Below, in pieces: positions 35,720-44,961 of a stretch of 64,000 nt of DNA. The notes under the pieces are model-generated. The model made no database searches, was not told where the DNA came from, and saw nothing but the letters and a program-made list of their open reading frames with translations. The translations under genes were made by a program, and so were the position numbers. Every line of letters begins with the position of its first letter. The first letter of the stretch is position 1. Source of the stretch: Pseudomonas sp. MWU16-30317 (lineage in GTDB: Bacteria > Pseudomonadota > Gammaproteobacteria > Pseudomonadales > Pseudomonadaceae); the NCBI RefSeq assembly GCF_020515695.1, contig NZ_JAIWJA010000007.1, positions 310,001-374,000 on the forward strand, in the 5' to 3' direction.

Positions 35720-37098
35720 GTCGGCTTCTCCCACGACCATGGTTGGGCGCGCTGAGTCTGGTTTTCTGTGGACTGCTTGCCATGGCCACGCATGCTAACG
35801 CCGCCGAAGGCGATTACCGCCTGGGCACTCAAGGCGAAGTGCTCGATGACCGAGTGATGTACACCATTGGTGGCGGCTCAGCAGCCGGCTCACCGAGTTC
35901 GCTCTACCGACCCAGTGGTCTCGGTGTCGGTGGGTCTTGGCGAGCGAACATGATGTGCGGAAACATGAGCCTCACCAACACACTGCAAAACCAACTGAAC
36001 GGCGTCACCGAAGGTTTCCAGCAGATCATGGGCAGCATCGTGCAGAACGCGACCCAAGCGGTGATGTCTCTGCCGGCGTTGATCATCCAGCGCGCCAACC
36101 CCGGTCTCTATGAGTTGCTGAGTAACGGGGTGATGCAAGGTCGTATCGACTTCGACCGCTCCAAGCTGACCTGCCAAGCCATGGCCGAAAAGATGGCGGA
36201 CAAGGTCGGTCAAGCCGGCTGGGGCGCGCTGGCCAAGAACGAGGAGATGCAGGGCAATCTGGAGCAAACCGGCGGTGATGCGGTGGCTGCGGTGAAAAAC
36301 ACCGAAGCCCATAACGGCAACAATGGGGTGTCCTGGGTCGGCGGTTCGAAGGCTGGAGGTAATGGGCAGACGCCCATTCGTGTGACTTCGGACGTGGTGC
36401 GCGCAGGCTACAACCTGCTGCATAACCGGGCGGTGGATGACAGCACCTCGATCAGTAGCAGCGACTGCCTAGGTGGGACTATTTGCCAGACATGGACCTC
36501 GCCCCTAGAGGAATCCGAATGGGCCGTCCGCGTGTTGGGCGAGAGCGAAGTTTCGATCTGTGACACCTGCGAAACCCTGCGTGCGACCGCTGGCAGCGGA
36601 TTAACGCCGCTGATCCAGGAGGCCTACAGCGAACGCCTCAAGGCCCTGCAAGGGCTGCTGTCTGGCGCACTGCAGCCAACCCCTGACACTCTGACTAAAG
36701 CCTCCAGCCCAATGCTGCCGGTCACCCGTGGTGTGATCGAAGCCCTGCGCGACGACCCCGAGCAGGATCTATTGGCACGGCGCCTGGCCAGTGAGACGGC
36801 CTTGTCCAGCGTGCTCGACAAGGCGCTTCTGCTACTCCGTACCCTGCTGGCAGGAAGTCACGAACCGAACATCGCCTCCGCCGAGCCGGCCCAAACCGCC
36901 TTGACGAAAAACATCGACACCCTGGAGCGAGAAATTCGCCTGCTGCAGACCGAACTGCAGGTCCGGCAGATGCTGGCCACCAACACCGCCAGCCTGGTGC
37001 TCGATCGGCGTGCCGGCGGTGCAGATGCTTCGCGTACCGTCGAGCAAGGCGACCCCGAGCCCGGTCGACTTAATGATGCTGACGCCAGGCGCAAGTGA
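35716..37098 (+). CDS. Integrating conjugative element protein, TIGR03755-like (TraH-type)
   Basis: A 460-residue exported protein with a signal peptide (about 1-29, THANAAE). It has YTIGGGSAAGSPSSLYRPSG, NQLNGVTEGFQQIMGSIV, and paired Cys residues (CLGGTICQTW, CDTCETL) reminiscent of TraH-like proteins needed for mating-pair formation. C-terminal region is helical (LEREIRLLQTELQVRQML). Coupled to the preceding gene. Confidence 0.86.
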   Translation: MSRLLPRPWLGALSLVFCGLLAMATHANAAEGDYRLGTQGEVLDDRVMYTIGGGSAAGSPSSLYRPSGLGVGGSWRANMMCGNMSLTNTLQNQLNGVTEGFQQIMGSIVQNATQAVMSLPALIIQRANPGLYELLSNGVMQGRIDFDRSKLTCQAMAEKMADKVGQAGWGALAKNEEMQGNLEQTGGDAVAAVKNTEAHNGNNGVSWVGGSKAGGNGQTPIRVTSDVVRAGYNLLHNRAVDDSTSISSSDCLGGTICQTWTSPLEESEWAVRVLGESEVSICDTCETLRATAGSGLTPLIQEAYSERLKALQGLLSGALQPTPDTLTKASSPMLPVTRGVIEALRDDPEQDLLARRLASETALSSVLDKALLLLRTLLAGSHEPNIASAEPAQTALTKNIDTLEREIRLLQTELQVRQMLATNTASLVLDRRAGGADASRTVEQGDPEPGRLNDADARRK

Positions 37099-37101
37099 GC
37101 C

Positions 37102-37410
37102 ATGAAACGCTCACCGCTATTCACTTTGCTTTCGAGTCTGGGGATTGCCGCGGTGATGATCCTGACCGCCGCAGTGGTCGCATGGATCGGCCGCACTGCG
37201 CTGGGTAGTTTCGAGGCATGGCAGCAGGCATTCGAATCCGTACGGCCCTATCTGCGATGGTGGCGTGCCCTGCTCTACGGCGCCCTCTTTGCGCTCTGGT
37301 GGAATCTGCTTCGGCGCTACCGACATCGACCACAGGATCGACTGCGCGTGAAACGCATCGGGACACTAGGGCTCGTGCTCTTTACCTGCGTCGAACTCAC
37401 CCGATTGTGA
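37102..37410 (+). CDS. Small membrane protein of the transfer operon
   Basis: A 102-residue protein with three hydrophobic segments (about 6-30, 53-68, 84-99) and a basic loop (RRYRHRPQDRLRVKR). A small gene of this kind lies between the TIGR03755 and TraG-like genes in related ICEs. No further assignment. It starts 3 bases after the preceding stop. Confidence 0.75.
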   Translation: MKRSPLFTLLSSLGIAAVMILTAAVVAWIGRTALGSFEAWQQAFESVRPYLRWWRALLYGALFALWWNLLRRYRHRPQDRLRVKRIGTLGLVLFTCVELTRL

Positions 37411-37420
37411 GGTTGCCACC

Positions 37421-38965
37421 ATGCTCATGAGCACCAACAGCTACCTGGAGTTTTACCTCTCCCTACTGGCCTGGATCATCAATAACGGTCTTTGGAGTGT
37501 ACTGTCCGACACAGGATTATTCGCCGCGCCCTTTGGCGCAATCATCTTCCAGGAATGGTTGTCGGCCCGGCAGCAAGGCGCGGATGAAGGCAACAAGGGG
37601 TTGCTCTCGGTGCCGCGGATCGAGAACCGGTTGTGGCTGGCCTACATCGTCGTGTTGTTCGGTTGCGCGCCGGTCTTTCCGTTGAGCCTCTCGTCAATTA
37701 CGTTCGATGATGTGGCGAGCCAGCGCTGCGGCGTGAGTGTGGCTCAACCGACGGAAACCGCCTGGGGGACGACCTTCAATACTATCGGCGAACGCTCCGC
37801 CAACGTGCCAATCTGGTGGTTTCTGGTGCATGCCTTGAGCAAAGGTGTGACCGCGGCGGCCACCGCCTCCATTCCTTGCGCGCCGGATATCCGGCAGATG
37901 CGCATGGAGATCGACAGTTCACGTATCGACAGTCAGGTCCTGCTGCAGGAGGTCGCCGATTTCACCCGCGACTGTTACGGCTATTCCCGCTCTCGGTTGT
38001 TCACCAACCGTCCGCAGTTGGACAAGGTACAAAGTCACGACGCGTCCTGGATCGGCTCAAGCTATTTTCTCGACACGCCGGGCTACTACGACACCGATCG
38101 CTCACGCACGCCGCGCGTCAGTTGGCCGTATGATGAAAACCGCGATGTATCCTTACCGCGGTTAGAGAATGGCGCGGGCTACCCCACCTGCAAGCAATGG
38201 TGGAGCGACAGCGGTGTCGGGTTGCGCGAGCGTTTGGTCGGGCAGGTTGATCCCTCGCTGCTGACTCATCTGAAAGGTTGGTTGGCTGGCCGTTCGAGCA
38301 ACGAGATCGAGGATGCCACCCTGCGTGAGCTGGTCAGCCCGCGCCAGCAATCGATGTCCATGTCGCCCGGACAGGTGTACCAGGACTATGGTTCCAGCGC
38401 TCGCGCCGGTTCGATCAATCAGGGGCTCAATAACCTGGCCACCAACACTGGGCTGGCCCTCGGCTCGTTCAGCAACTTCCCAGCAATGAATGCACTACGC
38501 GCCGCCCTGCCGATGGTGCAGGCTTTCCTGATCATGGGCGTCATCATCAGCTTGCCGTTGATCCTGCTGGTCAGTACCTATCAGTTGAAGACCGTCATGA
38601 CGGTGACGTTCGCACTGTTCACACTGCATATGCTGAGCTTCTGGTGGGAACTGGCTCGCTGGGTCGACTCCAGCATGCTCGATACCTTGTACAACCAGGT
38701 TTCGGCGTCCAATCAGCTGCTGTTGTCGCTGCCCACATCCGGACTTATGGACGGGACGGTCACCGCGCAGGTGATCGAGTACGTGATGGGGGCAATGTTC
38801 GTCGTGCTTCCGATGTTGTTTTTGGCTGCAATGAGCTGGGCAGGATATAGCGTTGGCTCAATTGCCGACGGCATGCTTAGCAAAGGAGCAGCTCAAGCGC
38901 AGGACGCTGGTGCAAGGGGCGCTGGAGCTCTGATATCTGCTGGAAAGGCCTTAAGGAAGGGGTGA
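37421..38965 (+). CDS. TraG N-terminal domain protein
   Basis: A 514-residue integral membrane protein; GAGG 8 bases before the first ATG (37421), another ATG at 37427. N-terminal segments around NSYLEFYLSLLAWIINNG and later hydrophobic stretches near 370-420 and 455-480. Large periplasmic loop in between with DCYGYSRSRLF. This resembles the N-terminal, membrane part of F-type TraG, which acts in mating-pair stabilisation and surface exclusion recognition. The C-terminus (GAGALISAGKALRKG) looks complete. Last plus-strand gene of the transfer module. Confidence 0.87.
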   Translation: MLMSTNSYLEFYLSLLAWIINNGLWSVLSDTGLFAAPFGAIIFQEWLSARQQGADEGNKGLLSVPRIENRLWLAYIVVLFGCAPVFPLSLSSITFDDVASQRCGVSVAQPTETAWGTTFNTIGERSANVPIWWFLVHALSKGVTAAATASIPCAPDIRQMRMEIDSSRIDSQVLLQEVADFTRDCYGYSRSRLFTNRPQLDKVQSHDASWIGSSYFLDTPGYYDTDRSRTPRVSWPYDENRDVSLPRLENGAGYPTCKQWWSDSGVGLRERLVGQVDPSLLTHLKGWLAGRSSNEIEDATLRELVSPRQQSMSMSPGQVYQDYGSSARAGSINQGLNNLATNTGLALGSFSNFPAMNALRAALPMVQAFLIMGVIISLPLILLVSTYQLKTVMTVTFALFTLHMLSFWWELARWVDSSMLDTLYNQVSASNQLLLSLPTSGLMDGTVTAQVIEYVMGAMFVVLPMLFLAAMSWAGYSVGSIADGMLSKGAAQAQDAGARGAGALISAGKALRKG

Positions 38966-38974
38966 AGAACTCTA

Positions 38975-39358
38975 CTACAGGTCTTTTAAATCAGGCTGAC
39001 CGGGTGCGCGGCCATACTCATACTCACCATATGGGTCGCCATATGCCTTGTACCGCAGAGCATCCTTAGGTTTGATAGGCGTTCCATTGGCGATGGCCCA
39101 ACACAAGACAATAAGGATCATCACCGACACTGTGAACCATAAGCTAACTAGAAGGAGGCCGGCGGCTATTGCCAACTTGATAACTAGAAAACTCCCGCGA
39201 ACAAGTAATTTACCTGCGGGCATTCCTGCCGTCTCCGCACCCTCAACCACGCGGGATTCAAACGCTTTCAACTTACGGTAACTACGCTTCACCGACAGAC
39301 CACAGGCGTACGCCCAGCGGTGGGCACGAGAACTTTGAACAGGTTGCTGAGTCGGCAT
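38975..39358 (-). CDS. DUF3742-family ICE protein
   Basis: A 127-residue minus-strand protein: basic N-terminus (RAHRWAYACGLSVKRSYRKLK), a hydrophobic double segment (about 58-90: VIKLAIAAGLLLVSLWFTVS), and an acidic/Tyr-rich tail (YKAYGDPYGEYEYGRAPGQP). Genes of this family close the transfer module on the opposite strand in PFGI-1-class ICEs. The stop is 10 bases from the TraG stop, so the two converge. Function unknown. Confidence 0.85.
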   Translation of the reverse strand: MPTQQPVQSSRAHRWAYACGLSVKRSYRKLKAFESRVVEGAETAGMPAGKLLVRGSFLVIKLAIAAGLLLVSLWFTVSVMILIVLCWAIANGTPIKPKDALRYKAYGDPYGEYEYGRAPGQPDLKDL

Positions 39359-39432
39359 GGTCTCGCCCTCTTCTGAGCGTTTTCATGGTTGAGACAAGAA
39401 TAACAGCCTACTACTGAAAACGGCCCGTGCCT

Positions 39433-39487
39433 GACCGCTTATCAGTTTTTCCGGCCGAAAACTCTCCATCGGAAGCCAGAAGACAAG
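39433..39487. repeat. Imperfect 55-bp direct repeat, left copy
   Basis: This stretch aligns without gaps to 56970-57024, with about 39 of 55 positions identical by hand count, including a 13-base exact start (GACCGCTTATCAG) and an end AGACAAG. The copies bracket cargo island 2. See findings for the interpretation. Confidence 0.45.
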
Positions 39488-39542
39488 CGCCGTGAAACAG
39501 CGTCCCTACAGTGATTTACCCAGATAGACGGGTAGCTGCTAT

Positions 39543-39635
39543 TTATCTCACTGACATCAGGTCGGCGGCCCCCATGGTGCCGCCTGTTCGCATCACGGCG
39601 TGGAATGCCTCAACTTGGCGGTGGTTGATACGCAT
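39543..39635 (-). pseudogene. Truncated 5' end of a LysR-type gene
   Basis: Minus-strand ATG at 39635 encodes MRINHRQVEAFHAVMRTGG, continuing to DLMSV and a stop at 39543. The first 29 codons plus about 56 bases upstream match the intact LysR gene and its upstream region at 48531-48675 at roughly 92 percent identity. After DLMSV the similarity ends. It is a remnant of a second, related regulator, or one end of a duplication. Confidence 0.85.
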
Positions 39636-39691
39636 GACTCACCTCATAACATTTACGCATACTTAAAAGCGTTATTTTTGATATTGAATTA
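39547..39691. repeat. Direct repeat, left copy (LysR 5' end and upstream)
   Basis: About 145 bases ungapped to 48531-48675, about 12 mismatches by hand count. Covers the LysR start region and the DNA upstream up to GAATTA, where the right copy then enters a 13-bp palindrome that this copy lacks. Confidence 0.85.
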
Positions 39692-39889
39692 GTATATTCC
39701 AATAAAGAATTACACAATTATTTTTTAGTGCTGTTAAATCTATGCATCCTTTTTAAGGATACCGATCATCTTTGGGCTGCTCTCCACCGACTTGGGATTG
39801 CTACCGGCATCCTTGAGTGAAATTCGGCGAAGAGTTCAAGCACCAGCGGTGGGGCCGCCCCGACAAAAAATACGTTTTCGAGAGCTAGG

Positions 39890-41272
39890 ATGTCCGATCC
39901 AAAACCTCTGCTGTTTGCACTCTACGAACAAGCCAGCGTGGGCTGCGGCGGTGCGCCGAGCCTCTGGACGCACCCGGCCGACGAACGTCTGGCCATCAAC
40001 TCCTTGAGCTACTGGACGAACCTGGCACGTATTGCCGACCAAGCCAACCTCGACATGCTGTTCTTCGGCGACGTGCTGGGTTTCTACGATGTCTTTGGTG
40101 GGAATGCCGATGCTGCGATGAAATGGGCTGTGGAATCGCCAGCCAACGACCCACTGATGATAATTCCCGCATTAGCGGCGGTAACGGACAACCTTGCGTT
40201 CGGCGTCACGGTTACCACCAGCTACGAACACCCCTTCACCCACGCCCGGCGCTTCAGCACCTTGGATCACCTCACCAACGGCCGAGTGGGCTGGAACATC
40301 GTGACCTCCTATCTATCAAGCGCTGCGCGTAACTTCGGCCTTGAACAGATGATCAAACACGATGACCGCTACGAACGCGCCGAAGAATTTCTCGATGTGG
40401 TGTACAAACTGTGGGAAGGCAGTTGGGCCGACGACGCCGTGGTTGCCGACAAGGCTCGTCAATTGTATGCCCGGGGTGATCGGGTACGGCCGATCAATCA
40501 CGCTGGCGAGCATTATCGGGTAACCGGTCCGCACCTGACCTCCCCGTCACCGCAGCGCACACCGCTGCTGATCCAGGCCGGCTGGTCGGGGCGTGGCCGT
40601 GAGTTCGCAGCGAAGCACGCCGAGCTGATTTTTATTGCCAAATCCAACCCTCAGGAAATCCGCCAAGGCCTGGAAGACATCTGGACCAAGGCCCGGGCAC
40701 GCGGCCGCCGGCGTGAGGATGTAAAGTCCCTGACCGTGCTGCGCATCGTCACCGCCAAAACCGAGATTGAAGCCCGACGCAAATATGACGCGTTGCAAAG
40801 CAACTACCATCTGCAGGCGCAACTGGTCAGTTATGCGGGTGACACCGGCATCGACATCAGCCGCTACGCTGACAGCGATGCACTGTCGACCCATACCGAA
40901 GGGCTGACGTCCTATGTCATGCACCCTGATGGCAGTGGTAAACCGTTGACTGCCGGGGACGTGAAGCAACGTTTTGCCAAAGTCACCCGCGGCAGCGACC
41001 TGATCCTGGTGGGCAACCCGCAACAGGTAGCTGACCGGATCGAAGAACACGCGCGCATTTCCGGCACCAGCGGGTACATGATAAATCCATTGATCAGCCC
41101 CGGCACACTTGAAGATTTTGTGGAGTTAATCATCCCCGAATTAAAGAAACGCGGCCTTTACAGAACCGAACCGCAACGTGGAACCTTCAGATCCAGACTA
41201 AGGGAAGATGGCAGCAGTCATTTACCCGATTCGGCTTACGGAGCTTCATTCCGCTTCGGTAACAACGTATAG
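39890..41272 (+). CDS. Flavin-dependent monooxygenase, NtaA/SnaA/DszA type (LLM class)
   Basis: A 460-residue luciferase-like monooxygenase of the two-component type, which uses reduced FMN from a separate reductase. Features of the family: ADQANLDMLFFGDVLGFYDV, MIIPALAAVTDNLAFGVTVT, YEHPFTHARRFSTLDHLTNG, GRVGWNIVTSY, and HDDRYERAEEFLDVVYKLWE. Length is typical. Relatives attack C-S or C-N bonds (dibenzothiophene sulfone, nitrilotriacetate, dimethyl sulfide); the substrate here cannot be read. No flavin reductase is next to it. It has GAGAGCTAGG upstream of ATG and leads toward mmuM and a transporter, suggesting breakdown of a small imported compound. Confidence 0.93.
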   Translation: MSDPKPLLFALYEQASVGCGGAPSLWTHPADERLAINSLSYWTNLARIADQANLDMLFFGDVLGFYDVFGGNADAAMKWAVESPANDPLMIIPALAAVTDNLAFGVTVTTSYEHPFTHARRFSTLDHLTNGRVGWNIVTSYLSSAARNFGLEQMIKHDDRYERAEEFLDVVYKLWEGSWADDAVVADKARQLYARGDRVRPINHAGEHYRVTGPHLTSPSPQRTPLLIQAGWSGRGREFAAKHAELIFIAKSNPQEIRQGLEDIWTKARARGRRREDVKSLTVLRIVTAKTEIEARRKYDALQSNYHLQAQLVSYAGDTGIDISRYADSDALSTHTEGLTSYVMHPDGSGKPLTAGDVKQRFAKVTRGSDLILVGNPQQVADRIEEHARISGTSGYMINPLISPGTLEDFVELIIPELKKRGLYRTEPQRGTFRSRLREDGSSHLPDSAYGASFRFGNNV

Positions 41273-41491
41273 CCCGAGGGCGACCCCTTTCCCCTTAACC
41301 TTTGGGATTACAACGTGCGCTTAACTCGCACCAAACTATTTTTGATGCCTAAACATTAATCACCAATAACCCACTTTAATGATAACAATCTCCTGAAAAG
41401 TTAGTAAAGATCAACGCAAGTTACATAATGCATAAAAAGACAGCTCCGGCCTTATTTAGGTATTTGATTATCGAGGTCTCAGGTAAATACG

Positions 41492-42418
41492 ATGGCGAAG
41501 CAGATTCAAATTCTAGACGGTGGAATGGGCAGGGAACTCGCACGCAATGGCGCGCCGTTTCGCCAGCCGGAGTGGTCGGCACTGGCGCTTATCGAAGCGC
41601 CTGAGTATGTGCGTCAGGCACATGACGCGTATGTGCACGCCGGTGCTCAGGTGATCTCAACAAACAGCTATGCGTTGGTGCCGTTTCATATTGGCGAGGC
41701 ACGCTTTCAAACTGACGGTACTGCGTTGGCACGCCTGGCTGCCTCCATAGCCCGCGCCGCAGCGGACGCAGGCCCCAATCTAATTCGCGTTGCAGGCTCG
41801 CTGCCGCCGCCACTCGGCTCATACCGTCCGGATCTGTTTGAACCCCTAGAGGCCGGCAGGATTCTACAAGTGCTGATTGATGCTCTGAGTGACGATGTTG
41901 ATCTCTGGTTGGCCGAGACGCAAAGCTCCATCGCCGAAGTAAGGTTGGTGGCTGAGTTGTTGAAGGATGACCTGCGACCACGCTGGTTCTCCTTCACCCT
42001 CGACGATGCCCTAAATGCACAGGGTCAAGCCCAACTGCGATCCGGCGAGAGCATCAAAGACGCGGTGATAGCGGCGACTGGGCTGAACGCTGCGGCGGTC
42101 TTGTTCAACTGTAGCGCACCGGAAGTCATGGGCGCGGCCCTGCTTGAAGCAGCAGCCCATAGCGCCTTGCCGCTTGGAGTTTATGCCAATGCATTCGAGC
42201 CGTCGGACAACAAGCAAGGCGCCAACGTAGGCATCAGCGAACTGCGCCGTGACACCCAGCCACCCAACTATTTGCGATGGGCAAAAGAATGGGTGGATCA
42301 AGGCGCCAGCATCGTAGGCGGTTGCTGCGGCATTGGGCCTGAACATATTGCCGCGCTGTCGGCTGCCTTTCCTCTCGTTGATTCCTCAACCTATCCACAG
42401 GGCGCCCAGCATGATTGA
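41492..42418 (+). CDS. mmuM: Homocysteine S-methyltransferase family protein
   Basis: A 308-residue enzyme of the Zn-dependent homocysteine S-methyltransferase family. The N-terminus QIQILDGGMGRELARNG is diagnostic, as are AAAVLFNCSAPEVMG (first Zn Cys) and ASIVGGCCGIGPEHI (the paired Zn Cys). MmuM transfers a methyl group from S-methylmethionine or a similar methyl donor to homocysteine; other members may use other thiol acceptors. It is preceded by 219 bases with no gene and overlaps the start of the binding-protein gene by 8 bases, so it is in one operon with the transporter. Confidence 0.9.
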   Translation: MAKQIQILDGGMGRELARNGAPFRQPEWSALALIEAPEYVRQAHDAYVHAGAQVISTNSYALVPFHIGEARFQTDGTALARLAASIARAAADAGPNLIRVAGSLPPPLGSYRPDLFEPLEAGRILQVLIDALSDDVDLWLAETQSSIAEVRLVAELLKDDLRPRWFSFTLDDALNAQGQAQLRSGESIKDAVIAATGLNAAAVLFNCSAPEVMGAALLEAAAHSALPLGVYANAFEPSDNKQGANVGISELRRDTQPPNYLRWAKEWVDQGASIVGGCCGIGPEHIAALSAAFPLVDSSTYPQGAQHD

Positions 42419-43958
42419 TCGCCGTTCGTTTATCAAAGGTACTGGGGCCATCGCCATGACCGCCGCCATGACCTCTTCGTGGTCATTGTCCACCGCCTTC
42501 GCTGAAGAGCCTTCGCGTCCTAAAAAGGGTGGGCACCTGGTTATCGGGCTGGATAACGCTTCTACCACCGATCGTCTGGATCCTGCGTTCTGGTTTGAGA
42601 GCTGGATGTATTTCACCGGGAGCCAGCTGTTCAACGCTCTGGTCGAGATCGATGACAAGAGTGAACTCGTGCCTTCCCTGGCCGAGTCGTGGTCGAGTAG
42701 CGACGGGGGCCGTAAATGGGTGCTGAAAATCCGTAAAGGCGTGCAGTTCCATGATGGCCGCTCCTTGAGCGCTAAAGACGTGATCTGGTCTCTCAACCAT
42801 CATCGCGGAGAGAAATCATCCTCCCCGGTCAAGGGATACCTGGAGCCTGTCACGGGCCTGGCAGCCACCGAAGAGCATGAGGTCACCATTACCTTGGGAG
42901 AGCCGAACGTAGAGTTTATTGCGCTGCTGTCGGCTGTTCATTTTGTGATCACTGCAGAGAACGAAGCGTTTGAAAAAGGCATCGGTACCGGCGCCTTTAT
43001 TCTCGAAAGCTTCCAGCCCGGCGTGCGCATGCTGGTCAAGCGCAATCCCAATCACTGGAACCCTGCGCGTGGTCATGTGGACTCGGTTGAAACCTTGGCC
43101 ATGAACGATTCGACCGCCAGGGTTGCAGCCCTGATCAGCGGCTCGGTGCATATCATCAACCGGGTCAATCCGCGTATCGTCGGGCGGATCGAAAAAATGC
43201 CTTCGATCCAGTTGGTGCGGGACAAGGACAGCCAGATATTCACGTTGCCGGGGCTGGCCAACCTTGCGCCGTTCACGTCCCTGGATGGGCGTCTGGCGTT
43301 GAAGTACGCCGTTGATCGGCAGCAGATGATCGACACAGTGCCGGGAGGCTATGCATCCCTGGGCAACGACAATCCAATCTTTCCATCCAATAAGTATTTC
43401 TCTCGGGACATTCCTCAGCGGCCTTACGACCCTGACCGAGCACGGTTCCACTGGCAAAAGGCGGGCTTCGATGGCCCGCTGGTGCTCTCTGCCGCAGACG
43501 CCGGTTTCCCCGGCGCGGTGGACGCCGCCCAGCTGTATCAGCAATCGGCCAAAAAAGCGGGCATCGTGCTTAACGTCGAGCGGGTGCCGGACGATGCTTT
43601 CTGGACCGACACCTGGTTGAAAAAACCGTTTTGCACGTCCAACTGGGGTGCCCGTCCTACCGCAGATGCGCTGCTGTCGCTGGTATTTACCAGTAACGCG
43701 CCATGGAATGAATCTGCCTGGCGAGTGCCCGCCTTCGACCAGTTGGTGAAAGCTGCACGTGGGGAAACCGACGAGAACAGGCGCCGCCAGATTTACCACG
43801 ACATCCAGGTGATGCTGGTGGATCAAGGCAGCGAAATCATCCCGCTGTACGCCGACGCTCTTTCTGCGACCCGCAAAAATGTACGGGGCTTCACGTCGGT
43901 GCCTGGCGTGCCGCTCAGCGGAAACCGCGCCGCCGAGAAAGTCTGGCTGGAAGGGTAA
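42411..43958 (+). CDS. Peptide/nickel-type ABC transporter substrate-binding protein
   Basis: A 515-residue family-5 binding protein. It has a Tat-type signal (MIDRRSFIKGTGAIAMTA, twin Arg), unusual for the family and possible for folded export. Domain features: LDPAFWFESWMYFTGSQLFN, LVPSLAESW, WVLKIRKGVQFHDGR and EVTITLGEPNVEF. It would bind a peptide-like or opine-like substrate in the periplasm. ATG at 42411 is inside mmuM's end. Confidence 0.93.
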   Translation: MIDRRSFIKGTGAIAMTAAMTSSWSLSTAFAEEPSRPKKGGHLVIGLDNASTTDRLDPAFWFESWMYFTGSQLFNALVEIDDKSELVPSLAESWSSSDGGRKWVLKIRKGVQFHDGRSLSAKDVIWSLNHHRGEKSSSPVKGYLEPVTGLAATEEHEVTITLGEPNVEFIALLSAVHFVITAENEAFEKGIGTGAFILESFQPGVRMLVKRNPNHWNPARGHVDSVETLAMNDSTARVAALISGSVHIINRVNPRIVGRIEKMPSIQLVRDKDSQIFTLPGLANLAPFTSLDGRLALKYAVDRQQMIDTVPGGYASLGNDNPIFPSNKYFSRDIPQRPYDPDRARFHWQKAGFDGPLVLSAADAGFPGAVDAAQLYQQSAKKAGIVLNVERVPDDAFWTDTWLKKPFCTSNWGARPTADALLSLVFTSNAPWNESAWRVPAFDQLVKAARGETDENRRRQIYHDIQVMLVDQGSEIIPLYADALSATRKNVRGFTSVPGVPLSGNRAAEKVWLEG

Positions 43959-43962
43959 TTTC

Positions 43963-44958
43963 ATGGCTTTGACACTGCCGGTTTCCGCTCGCGCAACCGG
44001 GCGAAACCTTCTGAGCAGCATGATTGCCCGGCGGCTGGTCGCCGGGCTGTTGATGCTGCTGGCGATCTCGTTGTTGATCTTCGCCGGGCTGAATTTACTG
44101 CCTGGCAACACCGCCACCGCGATTCTCGGCCAGTCGGCCACGCCCGCTGCGGTTCAGGCCCTAAAGCTGCAACTGGGCCTGGATCAGCCGGCAGGATGGC
44201 GTTATCTGCATTGGCTCGGCGGCGTGTTGCAGGGGGATTTCGGCATCAGTCTGACCTCCCGGGAAAACATTTCCGTCGCCCTCTGGGACCGGCTGAAAAA
44301 CACCCTATTTCTGGCTGGCAGTACCGCGTTGGTGGCGGTGCCTCTGGCACTGACCATTGGTTTTGTCTCGGTGCGGTTTCACGGCGGCTGGGTCGATAGC
44401 CTGCTGAACCTGCTGACCCGCGCAGCGGTGGCTTTGCCTGAGTTTTTCTCGGGCTATATGCTGATTTTCATTTTTTCGATGACCCTTGCCTGGCTGCCCA
44501 GCAACAGCAGTGTGCAGATGGATATGCCGCTGTCAGCCCGATTGATGGCGATCATCCTGCCTGGAGTGACGCTGGTTCTGGCGGTACTGGGGCACATGAG
44601 CAACATGACTCGGGCAGCGCTGCTCAGTGCCCAACGCAGCAGTTATGTCGATACCGCGATCCTCAAGGGCCTGTCGCCCATGGGGGTTCTGTGGCGCCAC
44701 GTGTTGCCTAATGCCTGCGGGCCGATCATCAATGTGATCGTGCTCAACATGGCCTACCTGATGGTGGGCGTGGTGATCGTGGAAAACGTCTTTGTCTATC
44801 CCGGCCTGGGCCAGTACATGGTCGACAGCATCAGCAAACGCGATGTGCCCGTGGTGCAGGGCTGCGCGCTGGTGCTGACAGCCATTTACATCCTGCTCAA
44901 TCTCTTCGCCGACGTAGTCACCCTGCTGACGAACCCCCGCATACGCCACGGAAAATAG
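43963..44958 (+). CDS. ABC transporter permease, DppB/OppB type
   Basis: A 331-residue permease with six membrane helices. EAA loop region around YVDTAILKGLSPMGVLWRHV, and the family mark LGLDQPAGWRYLHWLGGVLQ with GDFGISLTS. MALTLPV at 43963 is chosen over an upstream start because CTGGAAGGG lies 8 bases before it. It pairs with the next gene. Confidence 0.93.
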   Translation: MALTLPVSARATGRNLLSSMIARRLVAGLLMLLAISLLIFAGLNLLPGNTATAILGQSATPAAVQALKLQLGLDQPAGWRYLHWLGGVLQGDFGISLTSRENISVALWDRLKNTLFLAGSTALVAVPLALTIGFVSVRFHGGWVDSLLNLLTRAAVALPEFFSGYMLIFIFSMTLAWLPSNSSVQMDMPLSARLMAIILPGVTLVLAVLGHMSNMTRAALLSAQRSSYVDTAILKGLSPMGVLWRHVLPNACGPIINVIVLNMAYLMVGVVIVENVFVYPGLGQYMVDSISKRDVPVVQGCALVLTAIYILLNLFADVVTLLTNPRIRHGK

Positions 44959-44961
44959 TCC

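Noticed and set aside
42816..44141. Minus-strand open frame of 441 codons over the peptide-binding protein and DppB-type genes
   Set aside because: Both plus-strand genes have clear family motifs; the antisense frame has none despite its length.
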